Below are positions 1 through 5,758 of a stretch of 5,758 nucleotides of DNA, one piece after another. Every line of letters begins with the position of its first letter. Position 1 is the stretch's first letter. The stretch covers positions 1 to 5,758 of the forward strand of contig JBJXEJ010000100.1 of NCBI GenBank assembly GCA_046154125.1. The letters are read 5' to 3'. Under the pieces are notes generated by a model, which did no database searches, was not told the origin of the DNA, and saw nothing but the letters and a program-made list of their open reading frames with translations. The translations under genes were made by a program, and so were the position numbers. Origin of the DNA: PBB1 sp046154125. GTDB taxonomy: Bacteria > Pseudomonadota > Gammaproteobacteria > Burkholderiales > Burkholderiaceae_C.

Positions 1-286
1 GCGCGTTCAGTCGCTCCAGCGACTCGCCGAGCAGCGCCGCGTAGACCTCTTCCTTGCTCGAGAAATAGCTGTAGATCGCACCGGGCGTGTAGCCGGCGCG
101 CTTGGCGATCTCGCGCAGGCTGGCACCTTCGAGACCCAGTTCGAGAAAGGCGGATCGCGCGGCCGCCAGCACCATCGAGCGCCGCACGTCGGTGACAGCC
201 TGCTTGCGCACGACACGTGCCTCGGCGTGAGCCGCGACGCGGGTCAGTTCGATGGCCGAGAGCGGCGCCCTGGATGGCTTGGTCAT
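1..286 (-). CDS. TetR/AcrR-family transcriptional regulator, N-terminal part (truncated by window edge)
   Basis: The reading frame starts at ATG 284-286 (complement) and stays open to the window edge, giving the first 95 residues; the ligand-binding C-terminal domain lies outside. Residues about 36-85 form the classic TetR DNA-binding domain. A first helix (SMVLAAARSAFLELG) is followed by the helix-turn-helix GASLREIAKRAGYTPGAIYS and the family hallmark YFSSKEEVYAALL. The roughly 30-residue Arg/Ala-rich leader before the domain is longer than in many TetR proteins. The start is preceded by AGGTG almost touching the ATG, so the ribosome site is closely spaced; an in-frame GTG directly before the ATG is an alternative start. 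It is divergent from the HpaB/AbfD-like and OYE genes, the usual arrangement for a local repressor that also controls itself, so those two genes are its likely targets. TetR membership is seen directly; repression of the neighbours is inferred; the inducer is unknown. Confidence 0.93.
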   Translation of the reverse strand, partial: MTKPSRAPLSAIELTRVAAHAEARVVRKQAVTDVRRSMVLAAARSAFLELGLEGASLREIAKRAGYTPGAIYSYFSSKEEVYAALLGESLERLNA

Positions 287-299
287 CACCTCATTGTAG

Positions 300-328
300 A
301 TTTGAACGAATAATTGAACACCGTTCAA
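300..328 (-). promoter_or_regulatory. Possible promoter for the tetR gene
   Basis: On the minus strand, TTGAAC (328-323) and TCAAAT (305-300) are spaced by 17 bp, each matching the sigma-70 hexamers at four of six positions. Transcription would start only about 7 bases before the ATG, giving a very short leader. TACAAT (298-293) is a better -10 box but lacks a good -35 and would make the message leaderless. Both options overlap or adjoin the palindrome, which fits autorepression. The boxes are weak and share the operator half-sites, so confidence is low. Confidence 0.3.
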
Positions 329-329
329 T
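302..329 (+). promoter_or_regulatory. Possible promoter for the HpaB/AbfD-like–OYE operon
   Basis: TTGAAC (302-307) and TTCAAT (324-329), spaced by 16 bp, each match the sigma-70 hexamers at four of six positions. If used, the palindrome 313-329 would cover the spacer and the -10 box, so a bound TetR dimer would block RNA polymerase. A start near 336 would leave a leader of about 77 bases before the chosen ATG. This is an inference from weak boxes that coincide with operator half-sites. Confidence 0.3.
313..329. promoter_or_regulatory. Candidate TetR operator: perfect 7-3-7 inverted repeat
   Basis: ATTGAAC at 313-319 and GTTCAAT at 323-329 are exact reverse complements separated by ACC, giving a 17-bp palindrome in the middle of the divergent spacer. 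A third TTGAAC half-site lies at 302-307, 12 bp from the left arm. TTGAACG (302-308) is also an exact inverted match to CGTTCAA (322-328). Size, symmetry and position between a tetR gene and its divergent neighbour are typical of TetR-family operators. Binding by this particular regulator is inferred. Confidence 0.65.
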
Positions 330-412
330 CCGACGGTGATGATCCGCTAGAGTCGAAGCCGTCCGCGCATTCGATGTGCGCATGCACGCACCCGATTCCC
401 ATCCCACCGCCC

Positions 413-2008
413 ATGTCCACCACTCACATGATGACCGCCGCCGACTACCGTGAGTCACTGCGCCGCTATCGGCCCACCGTCTACGTCGACGGCCAGCTGA
501 TCGATTCGGTCGCCGATGCGCCGAGCCTTCGGCCGGGCATCAATGCACTCGGCGTCACCTACGACTTCGTCCACGACCCGAAGCTGGCGCCACTGATGAC
601 GGCGATGCAGACCGCCAGCGGCAAGCGGGTGAACCGCATGCTGCACATCAACGAGTCGGCTGGCGACCTGCTCAACAAGCTGGAGGCGGTGCGGCTGCTG
701 TGCCAGGAGACCGGCTGCGCGCAGCGATACCTGGCGCACGATGCGTTGAACGCGATCTCGCAGGTCAGTGCGCGGCTCGACGATGCCCACGGCAGCACGG
801 AACACCGGGCCCGTTTCGCCGCCTACCTGCAGCGTGTGCAGGACGAGGACCTGTCGCTCGGCATCGCGATGACCGATGCCAAGGGCGATCGATCGCGCAA
901 GCCGCATCAGCAGGCCAACCCCGACACCTATGTCCACGTCGTCGAGCGCAACGCCAGAGGCATCGTGATCTCGGGCACCAAGGCCATCGTCACCGGCGCG
1001 CCGTACATGCACGAGTTGCTGGTGATGCCGTGCCGCAACATGGATCCGGAAGACGCCGACTTCGCGGTCTGCTGCGCGGTGCCGGTCGACGCCAGTGGCA
1101 TCACGATCGTCGCGCGGCCGGCAGGCCGCCCCGGAGAGAAGGTCGAACACGGCTCCCCGCTGTTCTCGCGGCGCTACGGACAGTCGACCGGCGTCGTGAT
1201 CTTCGATCGCGTGTTCGTGCCGTGGGAACGGGTGTTCTACGCCGGCGAGTGGGAGCACTCCGGGTCCCTGACGCAGAACTACGCGACGCACCATCGCCAC
1301 AGCTGCATCGCGGCGCGCGCCGGCTTTGGCGACCTGCTGATCGGCGCCGGCGCGCTGATGTGCGAGGCCAACGGCTTCGACCCCGGCGAGAAGGCCAGCC
1401 TGCGCGACCCGATGGTCGAACTGATCAAGATCACCGAAGGCTTCTTCGCCTGCGGCGTGGCAGCCAGCGTCTACGGCGCGCCCGACGAGCACAGCGGCGG
1501 CTTCATGCCCGAGCCTGTGTTCGCCAACATCGGCAAGCTGCTGTTGTCGACGCAGATCTACGACATGCATCGGCTGGCGCACGAGGTATCCGGCGGGCTG
1601 ATCGTTGCCCTGCCCGGTCCCGACGAGGATCACAACCCGGCAACGGCCGCCACGCTGGCCGAGGTGCTGCGCGCCAATCCGGCCGTGCCGTACGACAAGC
1701 GCATCGAGGTGGCCCGCTTCATCGAGGACCTGACCGCGTCGTACCAGGGCGGCTGGTACTCGGTGATCAGCCTGCACGGCGGCGGATCACCGGCCGCGAT
1801 GAAGCAGGAGATCTGGCGCAACTACCCTGTCGGCAGCAAGGTCGAACTGGTCGAGCGCCTGCTCGATCGCGGTGTGCTGCACGACGAGACGCGTGCCATC
1901 ACGAAGAACCGCCAGCCGGGCCGCTGCTGCGACACCGGCTGTACGGCGCCGGGTCAGCCCGTCATGGTTCCGCTGCCCGATCCATCGACACCGAAAAAAT
2001 CGACATGA
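413..2008 (+). CDS. HpaB/AbfD-family protein (4-hydroxyphenylacetate 3-hydroxylase / 4-hydroxybutyryl-CoA dehydratase superfamily), divergent active site
   Basis: This 531-residue protein belongs to the flavin-dependent HpaB/AbfD superfamily, which has an acyl-CoA-dehydrogenase-like fold. Family signs in order are TAADYRESLR (8-17), SLRPGINALGVTYDF (38-52), AMTDAKGDRS (152-161), GIVISGTKAIVTGAP (183-197), FDRVFVPWERVF (264-275), HHRHSC (293-298) and HGGGSPAA (455-462). They follow AbfD-type enzymes more closely than HpaB. In an alignment made from memory, AbfD cluster ligands Cys99 and His292 correspond to Cys102 and His294, but Cys103 becomes Tyr106 and Cys299 becomes Ala301. Active-site Tyr296, Glu257 and Glu455 become Cys298, Thr259 and Ile452. 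The HpaB Arg/Tyr/His set is also absent. AbfD-type dehydration is therefore doubtful, and the reaction is unknown. A tail of about 35 residues beyond the AbfD length carries RCCDTGC (504-510). No clear ribosome site precedes any start; ATG 413 was chosen because homology begins just after it, with ATG 374, 428 and 431 as alternatives. The stop overlaps the OYE start. Confidence 0.85.
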   Translation: MSTTHMMTAADYRESLRRYRPTVYVDGQLIDSVADAPSLRPGINALGVTYDFVHDPKLAPLMTAMQTASGKRVNRMLHINESAGDLLNKLEAVRLLCQETGCAQRYLAHDALNAISQVSARLDDAHGSTEHRARFAAYLQRVQDEDLSLGIAMTDAKGDRSRKPHQQANPDTYVHVVERNARGIVISGTKAIVTGAPYMHELLVMPCRNMDPEDADFAVCCAVPVDASGITIVARPAGRPGEKVEHGSPLFSRRYGQSTGVVIFDRVFVPWERVFYAGEWEHSGSLTQNYATHHRHSCIAARAGFGDLLIGAGALMCEANGFDPGEKASLRDPMVELIKITEGFFACGVAASVYGAPDEHSGGFMPEPVFANIGKLLLSTQIYDMHRLAHEVSGGLIVALPGPDEDHNPATAATLAEVLRANPAVPYDKRIEVARFIEDLTASYQGGWYSVISLHGGGSPAAMKQEIWRNYPVGSKVELVERLLDRGVLHDETRAITKNRQPGRCCDTGCTAPGQPVMVPLPDPSTPKKST

Positions 2009-3120
2009 GTCACCTCTTCACACCGTGGCAGCTGGGACCGCTCGAACTCGCCAACCGCATCGTCATCGCGCCGATGTGCCAGTACTCGGCCACCGACGGT
2101 TCCGCGACCGACTGGCACCTAATCCACCTCGGTCACCTCGCGCTTTCCGGCGCCGGGCTGCTGATCGTGGAGGCCACTGCGGTGTCGCCCGAGGGACGCA
2201 TTTCTCCGCAGGATCTGGGTTTGTATTCGGACGCCAATGAAGCCGCGCTGGCCCGTGTGCTGGGTGCCGTGCGCGCCCATTCTCCGATTGCCATCGCGAT
2301 GCAGATCGCGCATGCCGGGCGCAAGGCATCGAGCCGCGAGCCCTGGAACGGCGGCACCCAGATTCGCCCCGATGAAGTGCGCGGGTGGCAGACGGTATCG
2401 TCGTCGACGCTGCCGCATTCGGAGTCCGAGGTGCCGCCGATCGCGCTCGATCGTGCCGGTCTCGACAAGGTGCGCGATGACTTCGTGGCCACCACACGAC
2501 GTGCGGCCCGGCTCGGCTTCGACGGCATCGAGCTTCACGCCGCTCACGGCTACCTGCTGCACCAGTTCCTGTCGCCCCTGGCCAACCAGCGGCAGGACGC
2601 CTATGGCGGCAGCCTCGAGAACCGCATGCGCTTTCCGCTGGAGGTTTTCGAGGCGGTGCGTGCCGCCTTTCCGGCAGAAAAGCCCGTGTGGGCCCGCTTA
2701 TCTGCAACCGACTGGGTACCGGGCGGCTGGGACCTCGAAAGTTCGGTGGCCTTGTCGTATGCGTTGAAAGCCCGGGACTGCGCTGCGATCCACGTCAGCA
2801 GCGGCGGCGTTTCGCCGGCGCAGGCCATTCCGCTGGCGCCGGGCTACCAGGTGCCGCATGCGCAGCGCATCAAGGCCGACGTGGGCATCCCGACGATCGC
2901 GGTGGGGCTGATCACCGAGCCCGAGCAGGCCGAAGCCATCGTCGCTGGCGGTCAGGCCGATGCAGTCGGCCTGGCTCGCGCGATGCTGTTCGACCCCCGG
3001 TGGCCCTGGCACGCCGCCGCGAGGCTGGGCGCCAGGGTTTTTGCACCGCCGCAATACTGGCGCTCGCAGCCCCGCGAGTTCAAGGATCTGTTCCAGGCCG
3101 CCAGTTTCGGCCAGCGTTAG
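2005..3120 (+). CDS. Old yellow enzyme family NAD(P)H:flavin oxidoreductase, XenA/YqjM class
   Basis: This 371-residue single-domain TIM-barrel FMN enzyme would reduce activated C=C bonds (enones, possibly nitro compounds or other electrophiles) with NAD(P)H in the cytoplasm. The start motif FTPWQLGPLELANRIVIAPM leads into CQYSATDG. Cys25 and Tyr27 are the flavin-tuning and substrate-binding residues that define the 'thermophilic-like' XenA/YqjM class. His178 and His181 (ELHAAHGYLLHQFLSP) are the ligand-binding pair and Tyr183 the likely proton donor, at the same numbers as in XenA. FMN-binding signs include Gln100, Arg231 (WARLSATDW) and the phosphate loop VGLARAMLFDPRWPW (321-335). Length is normal for the class, and the lack of a fused Fe-S/FAD part excludes 2,4-dienoyl-CoA reductase. 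Its ATG overlaps the upstream stop as ATGA, and there is no strong ribosome site, so translation is probably coupled. The natural substrate is unknown; pairing with an HpaB/AbfD-like enzyme suggests successive steps on one unsaturated intermediate. Confidence 0.95.
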   Translation: MSHLFTPWQLGPLELANRIVIAPMCQYSATDGSATDWHLIHLGHLALSGAGLLIVEATAVSPEGRISPQDLGLYSDANEAALARVLGAVRAHSPIAIAMQIAHAGRKASSREPWNGGTQIRPDEVRGWQTVSSSTLPHSESEVPPIALDRAGLDKVRDDFVATTRRAARLGFDGIELHAAHGYLLHQFLSPLANQRQDAYGGSLENRMRFPLEVFEAVRAAFPAEKPVWARLSATDWVPGGWDLESSVALSYALKARDCAAIHVSSGGVSPAQAIPLAPGYQVPHAQRIKADVGIPTIAVGLITEPEQAEAIVAGGQADAVGLARAMLFDPRWPWHAAARLGARVFAPPQYWRSQPREFKDLFQAASFGQR

Positions 3121-3128
3121 CGTGCGTT

Positions 3129-3503
3129 TCAGCCCGTCGCGAGACTCGCGCGGACGCTGGCGGCGAACGTCGAGACGTTGATCGGCTTCGAAAGGTAGCC
3201 GTCGCAGCCGGCCGCGAGCATCCTCGCTTCATCGCCCCGCATGGCGTAGGCCGTGAAGGCCAGCACGACGATGTGCTTCAGTGCGGCATCGGCCTTGAGC
3301 ATGCGTGTCAGCTCCAGGCCGTCCATGCCGGGCAGCTGGATGTCCATCAGGATCAGCTGCGGCTGAAAGCTCGCAATGCGAGCCAGGGCCTCACCGGCAT
3401 CCAGGGCCGTGTCGACCAGGAAGCCGTCTTCGCCGAGCACGAACTTCACCAGCTCGATGTTCATCCGGTTGTCGTCGACCACCAGCACCCGGGGCGCACT
3501 CAT
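3129..3503 (-). CDS. Stand-alone single-domain response regulator (DivK/CheY-like)
   Basis: The protein has 124 residues and consists of one receiver domain with no output domain. All phosphorylation residues are present: acidic pair Asp10-Asp11 (VLVVDDNRMN), phosphoacceptor Asp54 (ILMDIQLPGMDG), switch Thr84 (LAFTAYAMRGDE) and Lys106 with the following Pro (LSKPI). The combination DNxMN, MDIQLPGMDGLE, TAYAMRGDE and GCDGYLSKPI resembles DivK-type regulators, which act by protein-protein contact or as phosphorelay carriers rather than by binding DNA. Its ATG overlaps the stop of the upstream hybrid kinase (ATGA, 3500-3503), so the two are translationally coupled and it is the likely partner of that kinase. 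A GC-rich stretch (GGCGGG) about 8 bases upstream is at best a weak ribosome site. Its stop lies 8 bp from the stop of the converging OYE gene. Function as a DivK orthologue is not implied. Confidence 0.95.
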   Translation of the reverse strand: MSAPRVLVVDDNRMNIELVKFVLGEDGFLVDTALDAGEALARIASFQPQLILMDIQLPGMDGLELTRMLKADAALKHIVVLAFTAYAMRGDEARMLAAGCDGYLSKPINVSTFAASVRASLATG

Positions 3504-5758
3504 GTCTGTCCGCCCGCCGTCAACGTCGAAGTCGCGGACAGCCGCCGCCGAATGCTGTCCAGCAGGAAGGACATCCCGCCGCCTCCCTTGCTCAGGACTG
3601 CGCGCGCCGAAGCCGCCAGGGTGTCGTACTCCGCGTCGGTGAGGATCATGCTGGTCCAGATGAACACCGGCACATCGCGCCAGAGCGGCAGCCGGTGCAG
3701 CGCGTCCAGCACCTCGAAGCCATCGAACCCCGGCATCATCAGGTCGAGGATGATGGCGTCGGGCCGATGAAACTCGATGTCGCGCAACGCCTCCCGACCG
3801 TCGAGCATGCACACCGCGTCGATGCCGATGCTCTTCAGCATGGCATGCATCAGATCGAGCGCCAGCGGATCGTCATCGACCACCATCACCTTGACACGGC
3901 CCGCCTCACCCGACCTGAACCGGGACATCGCCAACAGGACCTCATCGCTGCGTATCGGCTTGCACAGCAGGTCTGCAATCGCGAAGGTTGCGGACTGTTC
4001 GCCGTCCGCCAGCATCGACATGCCCATCACCGGAGATTCGCGGCTCGCGCCGTCCTTGCGGATTCCGTGGAGCAGTTCCAGGCCACGCTGGTCGGGCAAC
4101 AACAGGCCGAGCGTGATCGCGCGATAAGGCGTCGCGCACGCGCTGGTCAAGGCCTGCCCGCCGGTGGCGACAGCATCCACCACGAAGCCAGCCTCGGAGA
4201 GCACGCGCGTCATCCGTTCGGCCGCGTGCGAGCTGCCCTCGATCACCAGGATGCGACCGCGTTGCGCCTGAGCGTCTTCGGCGGACGCGCGTTCAGCCGC
4301 TTGCGAATCCGTCCCGTGCACGCGGTTCAGCACCACGTGGAAGACGCTGCCCACTCCGACCGTGCTCTGCACGCCAACACTGCCGTTCTGGGCCTCCACC
4401 AGGCGGCGCGTCAGGGCCAGACCCAGCCCGGTGCCCTGGTGCTGCTTGCTGTATCCCGCGTCGAGTTGCTGGAACTCGACGAAGAGGCGCGACAGGTCCG
4501 TCGGTGAAATGCCGATGCCGGTGTCCTCGACCTCGATGCGGAAATGATTCGCACCCTGGGCCTTCGCTCGGACGGTGACGCGGCCACCCGGCGGTGTGAA
4601 CTTGATCGCGTTCGACAGGTAGTTGTAGAGCACCTGCTTCAGCCGTGCGGTATCGAGCATCAGGTCCGTCAGACCCGGCTCGATGTGGATGCCGATGACG
4701 ATCTGCTTGCGTTGCGTGGCGGTGAGCAGCACATCGGACACTTCCTTCAGCAGCGTCGGCAGCTGAACGGGCTCGGGGAAGAACTCGAACTTGCCCGACT
4801 CGACCTTCGACAGATCGAGAACGTCGTTGATGAGTTGCAGCAGGTGGCGTCCGCTGTTCGCGATGTGGCCGAGGAACTCCGCGTACTTGGGCGAGCCTGC
4901 GGGCACGGCGCCCGTCTGAAGCAGGTCGGCGAAACCGATCACCGCATTGAGCGGGGTGCGCAGTTCGTGCGACATGTTGGCCAGGAACTGGCTCTTGAGT
5001 CGGTTCGCCACCTGGATCTGCCGGTTCTCGACTTCCAGTCGCTGCGCCTTCAGCCGGATGTCCTCGGCCACCCTCTGCTGCGTGATCTCGGTGACGATGC
5101 CGAGCATCCGCACCGGTTGCCCTTCCAGGGTCTGCACCTTGCCGTGGGCACTGATCCAGTGAACGCTTCCGTCGGGCCAGATCACCCTGCACTGGACATG
5201 CCAGGGCTGGCAATCGGTGATCGCGACATGCAGGCTGTGTGCGACTTCATCGCGGTCCTCGGCGTGCACGTGCTCGATGAAGGTGTCGAAGGTCCAGGCC
5301 GGCAGCGGCTCCTCGTAGCCGAAGCAGCGGTCGTGGCGCAGCGAACGCTTCATCACACCCGTCGACAGGTCCATGTCCCAGTCGCCGATCGCTGCCGAAT
5401 CCAGCGTGAACCGAAGCCGCGCCTCGCTGTCGCGCAGCGCGGCCTCGGCGCGTCGCTGGCTGGTCACGTCGCGGGCGATCTTCGAGGCGCCGACGATGCG
5501 ACCGTCCCCGTCCCGGATCGGCGATACCGTGATCGACACGTCGATGCGCCGGCCGTCCTTGGCCAGGCGCACGGTATCGAACTGGGGCATGCGCTCGCCG
5601 TTCACGAGGTTCGCCACGATGCGCATCTCCTCGGAAGCGCAGTCTTCCGGGATCAGCATCTGCACCGACCTTCCGATCGCTTCCCCGGCGCTGTAGCCGA
5701 ACATGTCCTGCGCTGCGCTGTTCCAGCTCGTGATGCGGCCGTCGAGCGTCTTGCCGAC
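3500..5758 (-). CDS. Hybrid sensor histidine kinase: PAS-PAS-HisKA-HATPase-pseudoREC-REC (N-terminus cut by window edge)
   Basis: The frame is open from the window edge, giving 752 residues (numbered from the edge); the true start lies outside. PAS 1 (about 1-100, first strand cut) includes GRITSWNSAAQDMFGYS and ends in IARDVTSQRRAE. PAS 2 (about 108-230) includes GDWDMD and WPDGSVHWI and ends in GIVTEITQQR. A helical linker leads to HisKA with the phosphorylated His264 in MSHELRTPLN. The ATPase domain shows the N box (NYLSNAIKFT, to about 388), DTGIGIS (412-418) and GTGLGLAL (442-449). A first receiver-like domain (about 502-615, bases 3914-4255) has lost the phosphoacceptor: the usual Asp is Gly551 and the acidic pair is Glu507-Gly508. 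A second receiver (about 623-740, bases 3539-3892) is intact, with Asp628-Asp629, Asp672, Thr702 and Lys724. No membrane segment lies in the visible part, and the signal is unknown. No HPt domain is present. The gene overlaps the downstream single-domain regulator by four bases. Confidence 0.95.
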   Translation of the reverse strand, partial: VGKTLDGRITSWNSAAQDMFGYSAGEAIGRSVQMLIPEDCASEEMRIVANLVNGERMPQFDTVRLAKDGRRIDVSITVSPIRDGDGRIVGASKIARDVTSQRRAEAALRDSEARLRFTLDSAAIGDWDMDLSTGVMKRSLRHDRCFGYEEPLPAWTFDTFIEHVHAEDRDEVAHSLHVAITDCQPWHVQCRVIWPDGSVHWISAHGKVQTLEGQPVRMLGIVTEITQQRVAEDIRLKAQRLEVENRQIQVANRLKSQFLANMSHELRTPLNAVIGFADLLQTGAVPAGSPKYAEFLGHIANSGRHLLQLINDVLDLSKVESGKFEFFPEPVQLPTLLKEVSDVLLTATQRKQIVIGIHIEPGLTDLMLDTARLKQVLYNYLSNAIKFTPPGGRVTVRAKAQGANHFRIEVEDTGIGISPTDLSRLFVEFQQLDAGYSKQHQGTGLGLALTRRLVEAQNGSVGVQSTVGVGSVFHVVLNRVHGTDSQAAERASAEDAQAQRGRILVIEGSSHAAERMTRVLSEAGFVVDAVATGGQALTSACATPYRAITLGLLLPDQRGLELLHGIRKDGASRESPVMGMSMLADGEQSATFAIADLLCKPIRSDEVLLAMSRFRSGEAGRVKVMVVDDDPLALDLMHAMLKSIGIDAVCMLDGREALRDIEFHRPDAIILDLMMPGFDGFEVLDALHRLPLWRDVPVFIWTSMILTDAEYDTLAASARAVLSKGGGGMSFLLDSIRRRLSATSTLTAGGQT

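Noticed and set aside
7..216. Minus-strand open frame of 69 codons within the tetR region
   Set aside because: It is out of phase with the tetR frame, which has a clear helix-turn-helix and extends from ATG 286 through the window edge; the 69-codon product is Arg/Ser-rich with no motif.
314..412. Upstream extension of the HpaB/AbfD-like gene to TTG 314
   Set aside because: The extra 33 residues show no family similarity, and the start would fall inside the palindromic operator. ATG 413 or the nearby ATG 428/431 fits the family N-terminus better.
455..1777. Long minus-strand open frame of 440 codons opposite the HpaB/AbfD-like gene
   Set aside because: It is a GC-driven shadow frame: the translation is rich in Arg, Gly, His and Val with no recognisable motif, while the plus-strand frame carries clear family motifs along the same stretch.
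700..2004. In-frame upstream extension of the OYE gene to an ATG at 700
   Set aside because: The added stretch is Arg-rich and resembles no protein, lies wholly inside the HpaB/AbfD-like gene, and the OYE family N-terminus begins exactly at ATG 2005.
3138..3150. CGCGAG-A-CTCGCG palindrome as an intrinsic terminator for the OYE operon
   Set aside because: No T run follows on either strand, the hairpin loop would be very tight, and the repeat lies inside the coding sequence of the response regulator; chance palindromes are common at this GC content.
2688..3770. Plus-strand open frame of 360 codons spanning the end of the OYE gene and the response regulator
   Set aside because: It crosses two real genes in other frames, its product has no recognisable domain, and it would be antisense to a clear receiver domain.
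4293..5213. Minus-strand open frame of 306 codons in another phase of the hybrid kinase gene
   Set aside because: Its translation is Arg/Pro/Gln-rich low-complexity sequence without domains, and the overlapping frame encodes the unmistakable HisKA/HATPase core.
1..5758. tRNA, rRNA, CRISPR array, insertion sequence or riboswitch
   Set aside because: No cloverleaf, spaced direct-repeat array, terminal inverted repeats or transposase motifs were seen; nearly every base lies in one of the five genes or the 126-bp spacer.

Overview
The window is GC-rich and tightly packed, with codon use strongly biased to G or C in the third position. Protein styles (TetR, XenA/YqjM-type old yellow enzyme, PAS hybrid kinase) suggest a proteobacterium, probably a beta-proteobacterium of the Burkholderiales type. 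That placement is inferred from style; no marker gene is present.

The left part (1-3120) is a small catabolic-looking locus. A TetR-family repressor (N-terminal 95 residues, minus strand, cut by the window edge) is divergent from a two-gene operon on the plus strand. The first operon gene encodes a 531-residue flavoprotein-like member of the 4-hydroxyphenylacetate 3-hydroxylase / 4-hydroxybutyryl-CoA dehydratase (HpaB/AbfD) family. The second encodes a 371-residue old yellow enzyme (OYE) of the XenA/YqjM class. The two genes overlap by four bases (ATGA). The 126-bp divergent spacer holds a perfect 7-3-7 inverted repeat plus a third half-site, a good candidate operator controlling both directions. 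A simple model is an inducer-responsive TetR switch over a two-step oxidoreductive conversion of an unsaturated, perhaps CoA-linked, substrate. The substrate cannot be read from the sequence.

The right part (3129-5758) is a signalling locus on the minus strand, converging on the first with only 8 bp between stop codons. A hybrid histidine kinase (N-terminus cut off by the window edge) shows two PAS domains, a HisKA/HATPase core, a receiver-like domain that has lost its phosphoacceptor Asp, and an intact receiver. It overlaps by ATGA a stand-alone DivK-like single-domain response regulator. No HPt domain or DNA-binding output domain is visible, so the pathway output lies elsewhere.

The most notable point is the HpaB/AbfD-family protein. 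By an alignment made from memory, it keeps the AbfD backbone motifs but lacks two of the four [4Fe-4S] ligands and several active-site residues of AbfD. It also lacks the HpaB catalytic Arg/Tyr/His set and carries an extra Cys-rich C-terminal tail. It therefore probably performs a different reaction from either reference enzyme. No RNA genes, mobile elements or CRISPR arrays were seen.
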